Source of the DNA: CALBPI01 sp039821605
Lineage (GTDB): Bacteria; Pseudomonadota; Gammaproteobacteria; Steroidobacterales; Woeseiaceae
DNA length: 64,000 nt
Assembly: GCA_039821605.1 (NCBI GenBank)
Contig: JBCBNV010000002.1
Location: forward strand, 310,001 to 374,000
Direction: 5' to 3'
Shown here: positions 8,607-19,573 of the stretch, piece by piece
How positions within the stretch are numbered: the stretch's first letter is position 1
Layout: each line of letters starts with the position of its first letter
Program-made: the position numbers and the translations under genes
Notes under the pieces: model-generated
What the model was told of the DNA's origin: nothing
What the model saw: the letters and a program-made list of their open reading frames with translations, nothing else
The model's database searches: none

Positions 8607-10007
8607 TCAGCCTTCGAGCAGGCTGTTGATGCGCTCGAGATCCTGAATCTGCAACGAACCTGAGGCCTGCTTGAGACGCAGAACGTTGAGCAGGTAGTCG
8701 TAGCGGGCGCGCAGGTACTGCGTGCGTGCATTGAAGAGCTGTCGCTGCGCATCAAGCACATCTACCGTCGTGCGCGTGCCGACTTCAAAGCCTGCCTGCG
8801 TGGCTTCCAGCGCCACCTCGCTCGACTTCAGCGCCTGTTCGAGCGCCTTGGTACGCGAGATTTCCGCCAACACGCCGAGGTAGGAGTCCCGCGCCAGGCG
8901 TTCTGTCTCACGCGCGATGCGCTGGGCGCGTTCGCGCGCGGCGCGGTGCAGATAGACGGCTTCACGAACACGCGACGAGTTGGTGCCGCCCGCAAAGATC
9001 GGTACGTTGACCTGCAGCGAGATCGAGTCCTGGTCGCTGCTCGAGAAGAAGTCCTGGAACGGCGCGCCGTTGTTCGACTGTTCCTGCTCGTTCTCATTGC
9101 TTGACCGCGAGACGACGAGATCCAGCGTCGGCATGTGCGACGAACGTCGGGAACTGACCTCCTTGCTCGCGATATCAGCCGAGATGCGGCTCGCGATGAG
9201 GTCAAGGTTCTGCTCGAGCGCCTGTTGTACCCACTGCTCCTCGTCGGCGGGCGTCGGCGGCGTCAGCGGTACGCTTTGGCCCGGCTTGGCGAGGTCGCCC
9301 GCGCTGCCACCGATAAACTCTGCAAGCAGGTTCTTGGCATTGGCCAGCGCGCGCTTGGCGGCGATCTCGTCGGCGACAGCCTGGTCGAACGCGGCCTGCG
9401 ATTCCTGGACGTCCGTGATGGCGATCAGGCCCACCTCAAAACGCTTCTGCGCCTGGTCGAGCTGCTTGGCAATGGCGGTCTTGTTGGCTTCGCTGGCCTC
9501 AAGCGAGTCTTCAGCCGCCAGCACGTCGAAGTAACGTTCAGCGACGCGCAGCATGAGGCCCTGCTGTGCGCCTTCGTAGTTGGCCTCGGCTTCGGCAACA
9601 CGCTTGTCCGCTTGCTGCAGACCGATGAACTGGTCCCAGCGGAACACGGTCTGGCGCAGCTGCAGCTGCCAGAACGTCGACTCGACGTTTTTCGATTCGA
9701 AGGGAGTCACGACCTGCACAACGTCGCCGCTGGGCAGCGTCTGGGGGAAGGCCTGCACACCGCCGCTTTCCGAGCGCGTCTCGCTGCCGGTTGCGGTGAT
9801 CTGCGGGAACAGCACGCCGCGGGCCTGGGGGCGCAGCTCGCTGTTGGCCAGCAGGTTAGCTTCCGCCTCGCGGATCTGGGGGTCGGACTGCAATGCGCGT
9901 TGGTAGACGTCGAGCAGGTCCTCGGCGCTGGCTTGTGGGGCTGCGGTGCACGCGAACACGGTCATGGCAGCGCCCGCGAGCGCCGCGCGGAAGCGGGGAT
10001 TAGTCAT
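8607..10007 (-). CDS. tolC: TolC-family outer-membrane efflux/secretion channel
   Basis: A 466-residue protein starting at the ATG of MTNPRFRAAL, which begins a clean signal peptide with cleavage after ASA (about residue 28). Two long coiled-coil repeats follow, with typical TolC landmarks: DLLDVYQRALQSDPQI at the mature N-terminus, ERYFDVLAAEDSL, and a second repeat with RTTVDVLDAQRQLFNA. TolC trimers form the outer-membrane/periplasmic conduit for RND pumps and type I secretion. An upstream in-frame extension (to about 10049) lacks signal-peptide character and is excluded. The gene sits downstream of pcm and a rhodanese gene, with its own promoter-like region between. Confidence 0.95.
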   Translation of the reverse strand: MTNPRFRAALAGAAMTVFACTAAPQASAEDLLDVYQRALQSDPQIREAEANLLANSELRPQARGVLFPQITATGSETRSESGGVQAFPQTLPSGDVVQVVTPFESKNVESTFWQLQLRQTVFRWDQFIGLQQADKRVAEAEANYEGAQQGLMLRVAERYFDVLAAEDSLEASEANKTAIAKQLDQAQKRFEVGLIAITDVQESQAAFDQAVADEIAAKRALANAKNLLAEFIGGSAGDLAKPGQSVPLTPPTPADEEQWVQQALEQNLDLIASRISADIASKEVSSRRSSHMPTLDLVVSRSSNENEQEQSNNGAPFQDFFSSSDQDSISLQVNVPIFAGGTNSSRVREAVYLHRAARERAQRIARETERLARDSYLGVLAEISRTKALEQALKSSEVALEATQAGFEVGTRTTVDVLDAQRQLFNARTQYLRARYDYLLNVLRLKQASGSLQIQDLERINSLLEG

Positions 10008-10029
10008 GGTTTTCTGGCTTCGTGCTGGT

Positions 10030-10074
10030 GTTATAGTACGGTAATACACTATAGCGCCTCTAAGGCGTGGTCAA
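10030..10074 (-). promoter_or_regulatory. tolC promoter region with an inverted repeat
   Basis: On the minus strand TTGACC (10074-10069) is followed after 15 bases by TATAGT (10053-10048). The spacer is short, so activity is uncertain. TATAGT at 10032-10037 and ACTATA at 10048-10053 form a perfect 6-bp dyad with a 10-base centre overlapping the -10 position, which could be an operator. The TTGACC overlaps the rhodanese stop codon. Confidence 0.4.
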
Positions 10075-10391
10075 TAGCGCGGTAGCTCGGGGTCAACGTC
10101 AGTCGACCAGCGGTCTATGCCGCCCGTTACGTTATAGATGCCGCTGCGGCCCAAATGGATGAGAAAGGCCGCCGCCTGGGCACTTCGCATGCCACCGTGG
10201 CACAGGACGGCGACGGGGCGGTCCGACGGGACCTCTTCGACTCGGGACTGCAGCGTGCCCAGAGGAATGTTGAGGCTGCCCTCGATCTGCACGATGTCAC
10301 GCTCCCAGTCTTCGCGCACATCGAGCAGACACCAGTCGCGTTTGCCCAGCTCGGGTGCGAGTTCGGTGGGCTTGATTTCCGGCAGGCTCAA
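10071..10391 (-). CDS. Rhodanese-like sulfurtransferase domain protein
   Basis: A 106-residue single-domain rhodanese. LLDVREDWERD near the N-terminus and the active-site loop AVLCHGGMRSAQAA are present, with the persulfide-carrying Cys in a CxxGxR setting at about residue 64. Single-domain rhodaneses move sulfane sulfur; the acceptor is unknown. Its start overlaps the pcm stop by 4 bases (ATGA type), so it is translated as part of a pcm-rhodanese unit, an arrangement commonly seen upstream of tolC in gammaproteobacteria. Confidence 0.92.
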   Translation of the reverse strand: MSLPEIKPTELAPELGKRDWCLLDVREDWERDIVQIEGSLNIPLGTLQSRVEEVPSDRPVAVLCHGGMRSAQAAAFLIHLGRSGIYNVTGGIDRWSTDVDPELPRY

Positions 10392-11038
10392 AACTCGAAG
10401 CTCGGCTGCGGCGCAAAACCGACCAAATACGGCAGCTGTGTCTCCAGCAGGTCCTCGGCGTACCAGCGATCCTCGGCCGCACGTTGTACCAGTCGTGCGG
10501 TCATGGCGGGGGCGGCACCCTCGACGACGAACAGCCGGCCCTCAAGGTCGAGCATGTGCTCCAGAACGTTGGAACCCCGGGCGATGGCGCCTCCCACGAC
10601 AATCACGTCAAAGCGTTCTTCGGGCAGGCCCGCGGGTGCTTCGGCTTCGTGCACGGTCACGCGGTCGACGCCCGCCTGGCGCAGGTTGTTGCGTGCGGCT
10701 TCGGCGAGCTCACCGACGCGCTCCAGCGTGGTGACGTGACCGCCGAGCAAGGCCATGCAGGCTGCGAGATAGCCACTGCCTGTGCCGATCTCGAGCACAC
10801 GGTCGCCGGGCTGGACGGCTACGGCTTGCAGGATGCGGCCGTCGATACGCGGCGAGAACGTGCGTTGCCCGTAGCCGATCGGCACCCCGGCGTCGGCGTA
10901 AGCCGCGTCGCGCCACGCGTCGGGCACGAAGTGCTCTCGCGGCAGCCGGATCATGACCTCGAGAACGGCATCGTCGAGTACGTCAAAACTGCGGACTTGC
11001 TGCGTCACCATCTGGTGCCGCGCATGCTCAAAATTCAT
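10388..11038 (-). CDS. pcm: Protein-L-isoaspartate O-methyltransferase family protein
   Basis: A 216-residue AdoMet-dependent methyltransferase that repairs isoaspartyl residues in aged proteins. The first part, with a REHFVP motif and the GQRTFSPR-like substrate loop, precedes motif I VLEIGTGSGYLAA. The later segment RFDVIVVGGAIA fits motif III. Length is normal for the family. It opens the pcm-rhodanese-(tolC) run on the minus strand and is divergent from the GGDEF-EAL gene. Some proteins of this family have lost methyltransferase activity; nothing here shows that directly. Confidence 0.88.
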   Translation of the reverse strand: MNFEHARHQMVTQQVRSFDVLDDAVLEVMIRLPREHFVPDAWRDAAYADAGVPIGYGQRTFSPRIDGRILQAVAVQPGDRVLEIGTGSGYLAACMALLGGHVTTLERVGELAEAARNNLRQAGVDRVTVHEAEAPAGLPEERFDVIVVGGAIARGSNVLEHMLDLEGRLFVVEGAAPAMTARLVQRAAEDRWYAEDLLETQLPYLVGFAPQPSFEF

Positions 11039-11347
11039 GTTCTATTCCGTCCCCTTGGAAACGGCGCGATTATCCCACAGGCCCTGTTGCCCCGGTAGCC
11101 GGGACGAAACTCCCAGCCGCCTCACGTTATGGTCAAAACGGACAATAATGCGGGGGTAAATGGGCTACGCTCGACTTCGAATAACAGAACAAGCGGTGCA
11201 GCACACAAGACACCGTATGCATCGCCGTGCAACGGCCCGCAGGGACCGCGGTCGGCGGTGGCGCGTGATGGCCCAGGTCAGGCGCGACGCGACGACGTGC
11301 CATACGTCGCGCGGTACGGCGCGTGCAGCCGCAGAGGTTAGGCCATC
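11039..11347. other. Divergent intergenic region between pcm and the GGDEF-EAL gene
   Basis: About 309 bases with no convincing gene. It holds a small hairpin, CCCGG (11091-11095) with CCGGG (11099-11103), and an AT-richer patch near 11127-11150 (GGTCAAAACGGACAATAATG) that may contain a plus-strand promoter without a clear -35. An AGAGG ribosome site at 11333-11337 serves the downstream TTG start. Nothing else is recognised. Confidence 0.5.
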
Positions 11348-13660
11348 TTGTTGACTCGCCTGGACACGCTCACGATAGCGCTCGCATCTGCGGTGCTTGT
11401 ACTCGGCGTACTCGTGCTCGTGTACTGGCGTAGGCAGCGGGCACTGCGCGCGCGGCTCGCGCGGTTGTCGGGCGAGGTCCGTGATGCAGCCTCGGATTCT
11501 TTTGTGGGTCGCCGGCTCGACACCGATGCCGATGACAGCTTGGCGCCGATCAACCAGACCATCAACCAGCTGTTTGATGCGCTCGGCGAAAAAGAACGCG
11601 AGCTGGCCGACCGCGACGTCTGGTTCACGCGCTTTGCGGGTGCGCTGCCCGAAGTCACGCTGATCCACAACGAACGCATTCTGTTCGCCAACGAAACAGC
11701 CGCGGCATTGCTGGGCGTTGAGGCCCGGCAACTCGTTGACAAACCCGTCACAGATCTCGTCAAACCACCGTACCGCGCGCTCGTGCGTGAGACCACAGCA
11801 AGGCGGCTCGCGGGCGAGCAGGTGCCCGAGCGTCAGGAGCTGCAGCTCATCAGTGCCGAGCACGGGGCGCAGTGGGTCGAGGCCAGTGGTGTTCTGACGA
11901 CCTACCGCGGGCAACCGGCCGTGCTCACGGTGGCGCGCGACATCGGCTACCGCAAGTCGGGCGGCGACCCGGACGCGGGCAATGGCGTGTTGCCAATGGC
12001 GCTTGAAGGCATCGCCGAGTGCATCGTGACCACGGACAAGCAGGGCGTCGTGCGTTGGATGAACAGCGCCGCCGAACAGACACTGGGCGTGTTGCGCAGC
12101 GACGCCGTCGGTATGCCGTTTGGCCAGATCGCCACGCTCGTCGACGAGATCGATTTCAAGGCGCTCGGCAATCCCGTCGAGCGCTGTCTCGCGCAGCGCC
12201 AGCGCATCAACATGGGGCGGCGCGCGCTGCTGCTGCGCTCGAGCGGCGGCGAGAGCTGCTCGGTCGAGCTGACGGCGTCACCCATCGAGCGCCGCGACGG
12301 CGAGCTCGAAGGTTGCATCGTCGTGTTCCACGACGTGTCCGAGATCCGCGGCCACGCGCGCCAGATCACCTACCAGGCCAGTCACGATGCGCTCACGGGA
12401 CTCATCAACCGACGCGAGTTCGAGGGGCGCGTATCTGCGGCGGTGAAGTCGGCGCGTGGCAAAGGCACGCGCCACATCGTGGCCTACCTGGACCTCGATC
12501 GGTTCAAGACGGTCAACGATTCCTGCGGTCACCAGGCCGGCGACGAGCTGTTACGCAAGGTGGCCTCGATCCTGCGCGACCAGGTGCGCGACAGTGATTC
12601 CGTGGCACGTATCGGTGGCGATGAGTTCGCCATGCTGTTGCCGGGTTGCCCGATCGACAAGGCCAGCGAGATCGCCGACGAGACCTGCAAGGCCATCGCG
12701 GATTACCGCTTCGTCTGGCGCGATCGCATCTTCACGATTGGTGTGAGCATCGGTCTGCTCGAGGTCACGGAGCAGGCCGGCAGCGTGCAGGATGTACTCG
12801 CTGCCGCCGACTCGGCGTGCTACATGGCCAAACGCGCGGGTCGCGGCAAGGTACACATCTACTCCGAGACCGACGAGATCATCGCTCGCGAGCGCGGCGA
12901 AATCCGCTGGCTGCAGCGTTTGCAGACGGCGCTGCGCGAAGGGCGGTTTGGCCTGGCCGTGCAGCCCATCATTTCGCTTTCACGCGGTTCCAACGGCCAG
13001 CCCAACGGTCCAGCCTGCGAGGTGCTGTTGCGCCTGCACGGGCGCCATGGCGAGGTCGTGAACCCGAGCGAGTTCCTCGATGCCGCGGAGCGCTACCAGC
13101 TCATGCCTGACATCGATCGCTGGGTTGTGCGCACGACCTTTGCGGCCGTCGCCAACCATGAGCTCAAACTGCCCGCGGGACGCAGCTGCGCCATCAATCT
13201 GTCGGGCCAGACGCTGTCTGACGACGGCTTCCTCGAGTACGTGGTCGATGCGCTCGACACGGCGGGGCTCGCTGCTGAGCTGTTCTGCTTCGAAGTCACC
13301 GAAGAATCAGTCTACGAGCACTTCGCCAATGCGCGCCGCTTCATTGAGGTGCTGCATGGCATGGGCAGCCGCTTTGCGCTCGACAACTACGGCAGCGCGC
13401 CGGGTGCGTTCACGCGGCTTCGCGACCTGCCGCTCGACTACCTCAAGATCGACGGCAAGCTGACTCGCAATCTCGCCGAGGACAGCGTCAACCAGGAGCT
13501 CGTCGCGTCGATGATCCGCCTGGCTGTCACCATGAAATTCCGCACGGTGGCAGAGCAGGTCGAGGGCCAGGAGGACTTTGATACGTTGCGCGATCTTGGC
13601 GTCGACTTCGCGCAAGGCTTCTTTATTCGACAGCCGGACCTGCTTGGCGAAACCGCGTAG
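11348..13660 (+). CDS. Membrane-anchored PAS-GGDEF-EAL cyclic-di-GMP protein
   Basis: A 770-residue protein with one N-terminal transmembrane helix (about 6-26), a short helical linker, PAS-like domains (about 85-205 and 220-335), a GGDEF domain and an EAL domain. The diguanylate cyclase signature is intact: GGDEF at 423-427. In the EAL domain EVLLR (558-562), INLSG, FEVTE, YLKID and the Glu of VAEQVE (736) are kept, but the normal DDFG loop reads DNYGSA (679-684). This loses the second Asp used for metal binding, so phosphodiesterase activity may be reduced or absent. The start is a TTG with AGAGG ten bases upstream. It ends at a strong bidirectional terminator. Confidence 0.93.
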   Translation: MLTRLDTLTIALASAVLVLGVLVLVYWRRQRALRARLARLSGEVRDAASDSFVGRRLDTDADDSLAPINQTINQLFDALGEKERELADRDVWFTRFAGALPEVTLIHNERILFANETAAALLGVEARQLVDKPVTDLVKPPYRALVRETTARRLAGEQVPERQELQLISAEHGAQWVEASGVLTTYRGQPAVLTVARDIGYRKSGGDPDAGNGVLPMALEGIAECIVTTDKQGVVRWMNSAAEQTLGVLRSDAVGMPFGQIATLVDEIDFKALGNPVERCLAQRQRINMGRRALLLRSSGGESCSVELTASPIERRDGELEGCIVVFHDVSEIRGHARQITYQASHDALTGLINRREFEGRVSAAVKSARGKGTRHIVAYLDLDRFKTVNDSCGHQAGDELLRKVASILRDQVRDSDSVARIGGDEFAMLLPGCPIDKASEIADETCKAIADYRFVWRDRIFTIGVSIGLLEVTEQAGSVQDVLAAADSACYMAKRAGRGKVHIYSETDEIIARERGEIRWLQRLQTALREGRFGLAVQPIISLSRGSNGQPNGPACEVLLRLHGRHGEVVNPSEFLDAAERYQLMPDIDRWVVRTTFAAVANHELKLPAGRSCAINLSGQTLSDDGFLEYVVDALDTAGLAAELFCFEVTEESVYEHFANARRFIEVLHGMGSRFALDNYGSAPGAFTRLRDLPLDYLKIDGKLTRNLAEDSVNQELVASMIRLAVTMKFRTVAEQVEGQEDFDTLRDLGVDFAQGFFIRQPDLLGETA

Positions 13661-13677
13661 GCGCCGCAACACGAGCA

Positions 13678-13710
13678 CAAAAAAAGCCCGGCACAGGGCC
13701 GGGCTTTTTT
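13678..13710. terminator. Bidirectional rho-independent terminator
   Basis: An 8-bp G+C-rich stem, AGCCCGGC (13685-13692) with GCCGGGCT (13698-13705), is flanked by an A-run on the left and a T-run (13705-13710) on the right. It therefore works for the plus-strand GGDEF-EAL gene and, read in reverse, for the convergent hppA gene. Confidence 0.92.
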
Positions 13711-13729
13711 CGTTTCTTGCTGCGCGTTC

Positions 13730-15874
<2,145 letters not shown>

Positions 15875-16136
15875 GCTGATTGTTACTCCGTCATTGTCGC
15901 CCGGAGGGAGTCGGCGTGGCACACGGGTCTACGAGGTGCGATGTGCTGCACCCGTACCTATGTAAAACGCGTTTGGAGTCCCCCACAGATTGACATCTGT
16001 CTTGTTGATGCTTGCCGACCGCACGGTCACATCGCCTTCCGCCCACAGAATGGCCGCGGCAAAGACGCGTGCGATCAATTTTTGTCGGAAAAATTAGCGG
16101 AAAACGCGCTCTAGGCGTCCCCACAAAGCGCGCGGA

Positions 16137-17399
16137 TCATACCACAAAGCCGTCGTTCAGTTTGGGCTTCACGGGGTGGTTCTTGAGCTCAACATAGACA
16201 GGCAGGCCGTTCTTGTAGGGCGGGTAGTCCTCACCCCGAATCAGGGGCTCCAGGTAGGCCCGGGCGCGGGCCGTGATGCCGAAGCCGTCCTTGGTGATGT
16301 AGCTCTTCGGGACGAACTTCTCCTTGTTGGCCACGCGGGACAGCGGCGCCGACTCGATCTTCCATTTGTAGGGCTTGTCGGAGACGCGCTTGATGACGGG
16401 CATCACGGCCGTCTCGCCGGCCACCGCAAGCTTCACGGCGTGCTTGCCGACCGCGTAGGCCTGCTCCACGTCGGTCTTCGAGGCCAGGTGGCGTGCCGAG
16501 CGCTGCAGGTAGTCGGCGACCGCGTAGTGGAATTTGTGGCCGAGCGTGTCACGCACCATGTTGGCGACGACAGACGCCACACCCCCGAGCTGGGCGTGGC
16601 CAAAGGCATCGACCGTGCCCGCGTCGGCCAGGAACTTGCCGTTGGCGTAGCTCGCGCCTTCACTGACCACGACCACGCAGTAGCCGTAGTCACGGACGCA
16701 CTCGTCCACCCGCTTGAGGAAGCGCTTCTGGTCGAAGGGCACCTCGGGGAACAGAATGACGTGCGGCGGCTCATCACGACCCTGGCCCGCGAGCCCGCCC
16801 GCAGCCGCGATCCAGCCCGCGTGCCGGCCCATCACTTCGAGGATGAAGACCTTGGTCGAGGTCGAAGCCATCGAACGCACGTCGAGCGCCGCTTCCATGG
16901 TTGAGACGGCGATGTACTTGGCGACGGAGCCGAAGCCCGGGCAGCAATCCGTCACGGGCAGGTCGTTGTCGACAGTCTTGGGAATACCGATGCACTGCAG
17001 TGGCAGCTTCTTGCGCCTGGCCATCTGCGCCACCTTGTGCGCCGTGTCCATGGAGTCGTTGCCGCCGTTGTAGAAGAAGTAGCCGATGTCGTGGGCGCGG
17101 AATACCTCGATGAGCCGCTCGTACTCGGCCAGGTTGTCCTCGATGGCCTTGAGTTTGTAGCGCGCCGAGCCGAACGCGCCGCCTGGGCGGTTGCGCAGCG
17201 CGGCGATGTTGCGGGCCGACTCGCGGTTGGTGTCAATCATGTCCTCGATGAGCGCCCCGATGATGCCGTTACGTCCTGCGTAGACATTGGCAATCTTGTT
17301 CTTGTGCTTGCGTGCGGTTTCGATCACGCCGCAGGCCGAGGCGTTGATGACCGAGGTGACACCGCCCGATTGGGCGTAAAAAGCGTTTCTGGGGCTCAT
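16137..17399 (-). CDS. pfp: Pyrophosphate-dependent 6-phosphofructokinase
   Basis: A 420-residue PFK-family enzyme catalysing the reversible PPi-linked phosphorylation of fructose 6-phosphate. The phosphoryl-donor signature is diagnostic. The GGDGS of ATP enzymes is replaced by GGNDS (112-116), placing Asp where ATP-PFKs have Gly. PKTVDND (140-146) carries Lys where ATP enzymes have Gly. Both changes mark PPi users; Asn in place of the first Asp is a subgroup variation. VMGRHAGWIA is the sugar-phosphate motif. hppA lies 262 bases downstream on the same strand, an association reported for methanotrophs such as Methylococcus. Related enzymes also act on sedoheptulose 7-phosphate, which would fit the nearby tkt. 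Confidence 0.94.
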   Translation of the reverse strand: MSPRNAFYAQSGGVTSVINASACGVIETARKHKNKIANVYAGRNGIIGALIEDMIDTNRESARNIAALRNRPGGAFGSARYKLKAIEDNLAEYERLIEVFRAHDIGYFFYNGGNDSMDTAHKVAQMARRKKLPLQCIGIPKTVDNDLPVTDCCPGFGSVAKYIAVSTMEAALDVRSMASTSTKVFILEVMGRHAGWIAAAGGLAGQGRDEPPHVILFPEVPFDQKRFLKRVDECVRDYGYCVVVVSEGASYANGKFLADAGTVDAFGHAQLGGVASVVANMVRDTLGHKFHYAVADYLQRSARHLASKTDVEQAYAVGKHAVKLAVAGETAVMPVIKRVSDKPYKWKIESAPLSRVANKEKFVPKSYITKDGFGITARARAYLEPLIRGEDYPPYKNGLPVYVELKNHPVKPKLNDGFVV

Positions 17400-17539
17400 T
17401 GCGGACTACTCCTGATCGTGGCCGGTGTGACGCCTTCGCGGCGGCGCTTAGCTTAGCCGATTCGGGTGCCAAAGCGGTGACGGGGCCGGGCGGCGTTGAC
17501 GGCGCGCGGTGCGACGGTTAGGGTTTCGGCCCTTGTCTC

Positions 17540-17553
17540 GGGGCGATGGCCCC
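17540..17553 (+). other. Short hairpin in the adk leader
   Basis: GGGGC (17540-17544) and GCCCC (17549-17553) pair around GATG, 33 bases before the adk ATG. It may be a leader hairpin; there is no clear terminator T-run, only CCTTTTAAAT further on. Confidence 0.3.
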
Positions 17554-17586
17554 CGAAATCCCTTTTAAATCAACGCAGGCAGCGAC

Positions 17587-18231
17587 ATGCGGATCGTACT
17601 TCTTGGCGCGCCCGGGTCCGGTAAGGGCACGCAGGCACAGCGCCTTCAGGCCGAACACGGCGCACCTCAAATTTCCACGGGCGATCTGCTGCGTGCCGCC
17701 GTCAAGGACGGCACAGAGCTCGGTAAACGCGCCAAGGCGGCCATGGACGCCGGCGAACTTGTGTCGGATGACATCGTGCTCGGGATGATCCACCACCGGC
17801 TTGCCGAGCCCGACACGGAGACGAGCTTCGTGCTGGACGGCTTTCCGCGTAACGTCGTGCAGGCGCAGGCACTCGAAGACCTGCTCACGGGTATCGAGAA
17901 GCCGCTCGACACCGCCGTACTCATGGACGTCGACAACGACATCCTCATGAAGCGCCTGACTGGCCGACGTACCTGCTCGAAGACGGGCAAGATCGTCAAC
18001 ATCTACTTCTCGGCCAAGGAAGACATCGACGACATCGTCGCTAACGGTGGCGAGCTCACGCGTCGCGCCGATGACAACGAAGACACGATCGCCAACCGCC
18101 TCGATGTGTACCGCGAGCAGACGGCGCCGCTCATCGATTTCTATCGGGAGCGTGGCAAGCTCGTCACCGTCGACGCCGTTGGGTCGATGGAGGAAGTACA
18201 GCAGCGGTTGTTGGAGGCCGTTGGGGCCTGA
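17587..18231 (+). CDS. adk: Adenylate kinase
   Basis: A 214-residue enzyme interconverting 2 ADP with ATP and AMP, the normal long (LID-containing) length. The P-loop GAPGSGKGTQ is at residues 7-16, STGDLLR is in the AMP-binding segment, and DGFPRN follows. The LID region begins GRRTCSKTGKIVN and, like most gammaproteobacterial enzymes, has no four-Cys zinc set. The gene stands alone, divergent from pfp. AMP and PPi turnover here may be linked to the pfp-hppA pair, but that is an inference. A 6-bp hairpin (18226-18245) spans the stop codon. Confidence 0.97.
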   Translation: MRIVLLGAPGSGKGTQAQRLQAEHGAPQISTGDLLRAAVKDGTELGKRAKAAMDAGELVSDDIVLGMIHHRLAEPDTETSFVLDGFPRNVVQAQALEDLLTGIEKPLDTAVLMDVDNDILMKRLTGRRTCSKTGKIVNIYFSAKEDIDDIVANGGELTRRADDNEDTIANRLDVYREQTAPLIDFYRERGKLVTVDAVGSMEEVQQRLLEAVGA

Positions 18232-18267
18232 TTGCCGCGTCAGGCGCGTGCCCGCGTAGCGGATACC

Positions 18268-18378
18268 CGTCATTGCGAGCCCGCGCAGCGGGCGCGGCAA
18301 TCTCGTGACGCTGACGCGCGGTCGAGCGGTACGAAGTCGGTTGGAGATTGCTTCGTCACTGCGTTCCTCGCAATGACG
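18268..18378. repeat. Imperfect palindromic intergenic element downstream of adk
   Basis: The outer ends are perfect inverted copies, CGTCATTGCGAG (18268-18279) and CTCGCAATGACG (18367-18378). Inside them GCAATCTC (18297-18304) faces GAGATTGC (18344-18351). The whole could fold into a long cruciform or RNA hairpin of about 111 bases. The CATTGCGAG...GCAATCTC layout looks like a dispersed palindromic element of the kind scattered between bacterial genes. No coding frame fits. Confidence 0.7.
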
Positions 18379-18441
18379 AATTGGTCCGCGTTCCTCGCCA
18401 TGACGATCGGGTCTGCGTTCCTCGCAACGACTGGTGCTGTC
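18361..18441. repeat. Three tandem 27-bp direct repeats
   Basis: Units at 18361-18387, 18388-18414 and 18415-18441 share the core GCGTTCCTCGC followed by AATGACG, CATGACG or AACGACT and then diverge. They are contiguous with no unique spacers, and look like a multiplied right end of the adjacent palindrome. The third unit runs into the rnd stop codon (TCA at 18440-18442 read in reverse). Confidence 0.75.
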
Positions 18442-19528
18442 AGGGCATCAGGTCGGCGATCGCCGGGCCGACCACGTCTTTTCTCCAGCCCGTCAATGCT
18501 CTGACGTCGCGGTCGCCTGCGGCCAGCCGCCTGACTTCACGTTGCGGCGCCAGGACTTCGGCTTCCAGTTCCATGTCCTGGGCCAGGGCGCGCAGCGCCG
18601 CGGCCATGGCCTTGGCGCGGCGCTTTTCCTCATCGTCGGGAGGGCCGCCCGTTACGGGTGCCGGCGGCAGCGGCTCTCTGAGCGCCTGAACCACGGCCTT
18701 GCCGTGGCGCGCCGCGAACTTGGCAGGGACGCCTTGAATGTCGACAACGTCGTCGGCGTGCTCGGGGTTATCGAAGGCGATGGCGATGAGCGCGTCGTCG
18801 CGGACAAGCCATTGGCGCGGCAGGTCGCGTTGCTGGGCCAGCGCTTCGCGCCAGGCCGCGAGCGAGACGATGCGTTGCTGCACGCGGGTGGGCAGGCGGC
18901 CGATGCCTTTCACGCGTTGCCAGGCGTCACGCGGTGGGTTTTCGTAGAGCGCGGGGTCGAGCAGCGCCGCACTGTCGGCACGCGCCCAGTCGAGCCGACC
19001 CAGCGACTCGAGCTTGTCTTCAAGGTGTGCCGTGATCTCCGCCAGGTGACGCACATCATCGGCGGCGTACTCGAGCACGGCGACGGAGAGCGGCCTGCGT
19101 TTCCAGTTGGTGCGTGTGTGCGCCTTGTCGAGCGTGACACCGACGATCTCTTGCACGAGCTTCGCGTAGCCCACCTGCGGCGACCAGCCTGCGATGCCGG
19201 CCATCACTTGTGTGTCCATGAGCGCGCCTGGCAACGCGTCCATTGTGACGCGCAGCACTTCGAGATCCTGTCGCCCCGAATGCAGTGTCAACGGTGTGTC
19301 GAGCATGGCCTGCCAGAACGCATCGAACTGCATGCGCGCGAGCGGATCCACCACAAAGATCTCGCCGTCCACGGCGAGTTGCAGCAGGCACAGTTCCGGG
19401 TAGTAGGTCTTTTCGCGCAGAAACTCGGAGTCGAAACCGGCGTGTGATGCCGCGGCGACTCGGGCCGTAACGGCGTCCAGTGTCGATTGTGAGTCGATGT
19501 ATTCGATGGCGGGTGGCGCGCGGTTCAA
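18440..19528 (-). CDS. rnd: Ribonuclease D
   Basis: A 362-residue 3'-5' exoribonuclease involved in tRNA 3'-end maturation. The DEDDy exonuclease residues are visible: GFDSEFL (Asp, Glu) in Exo I, the Asp of LMDTQ in Exo II, and EYAADDVRHL (Tyr and Asp) in Exo III. HRDC-type helical domains fill the C-terminal half. The length is typical. The C-terminal end abuts the 27-bp tandem repeats, so the last codons may have been altered by repeat growth. It is divergent from a small membrane protein gene. Confidence 0.94.
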   Translation of the reverse strand: MNRAPPAIEYIDSQSTLDAVTARVAAASHAGFDSEFLREKTYYPELCLLQLAVDGEIFVVDPLARMQFDAFWQAMLDTPLTLHSGRQDLEVLRVTMDALPGALMDTQVMAGIAGWSPQVGYAKLVQEIVGVTLDKAHTRTNWKRRPLSVAVLEYAADDVRHLAEITAHLEDKLESLGRLDWARADSAALLDPALYENPPRDAWQRVKGIGRLPTRVQQRIVSLAAWREALAQQRDLPRQWLVRDDALIAIAFDNPEHADDVVDIQGVPAKFAARHGKAVVQALREPLPPAPVTGGPPDDEEKRRAKAMAAALRALAQDMELEAEVLAPQREVRRLAAGDRDVRALTGWRKDVVGPAIADLMP

Positions 19529-19573
19529 GACAGGTGTCGGGGAGTGTGGAACAATGTAGCAGAGGTGACGACG

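Noticed and set aside
18361..18441. Possible CRISPR array in the 27-bp repeats
   Set aside because: The units are contiguous with no unique spacers, degenerate, and only three in number; no cas gene is nearby.
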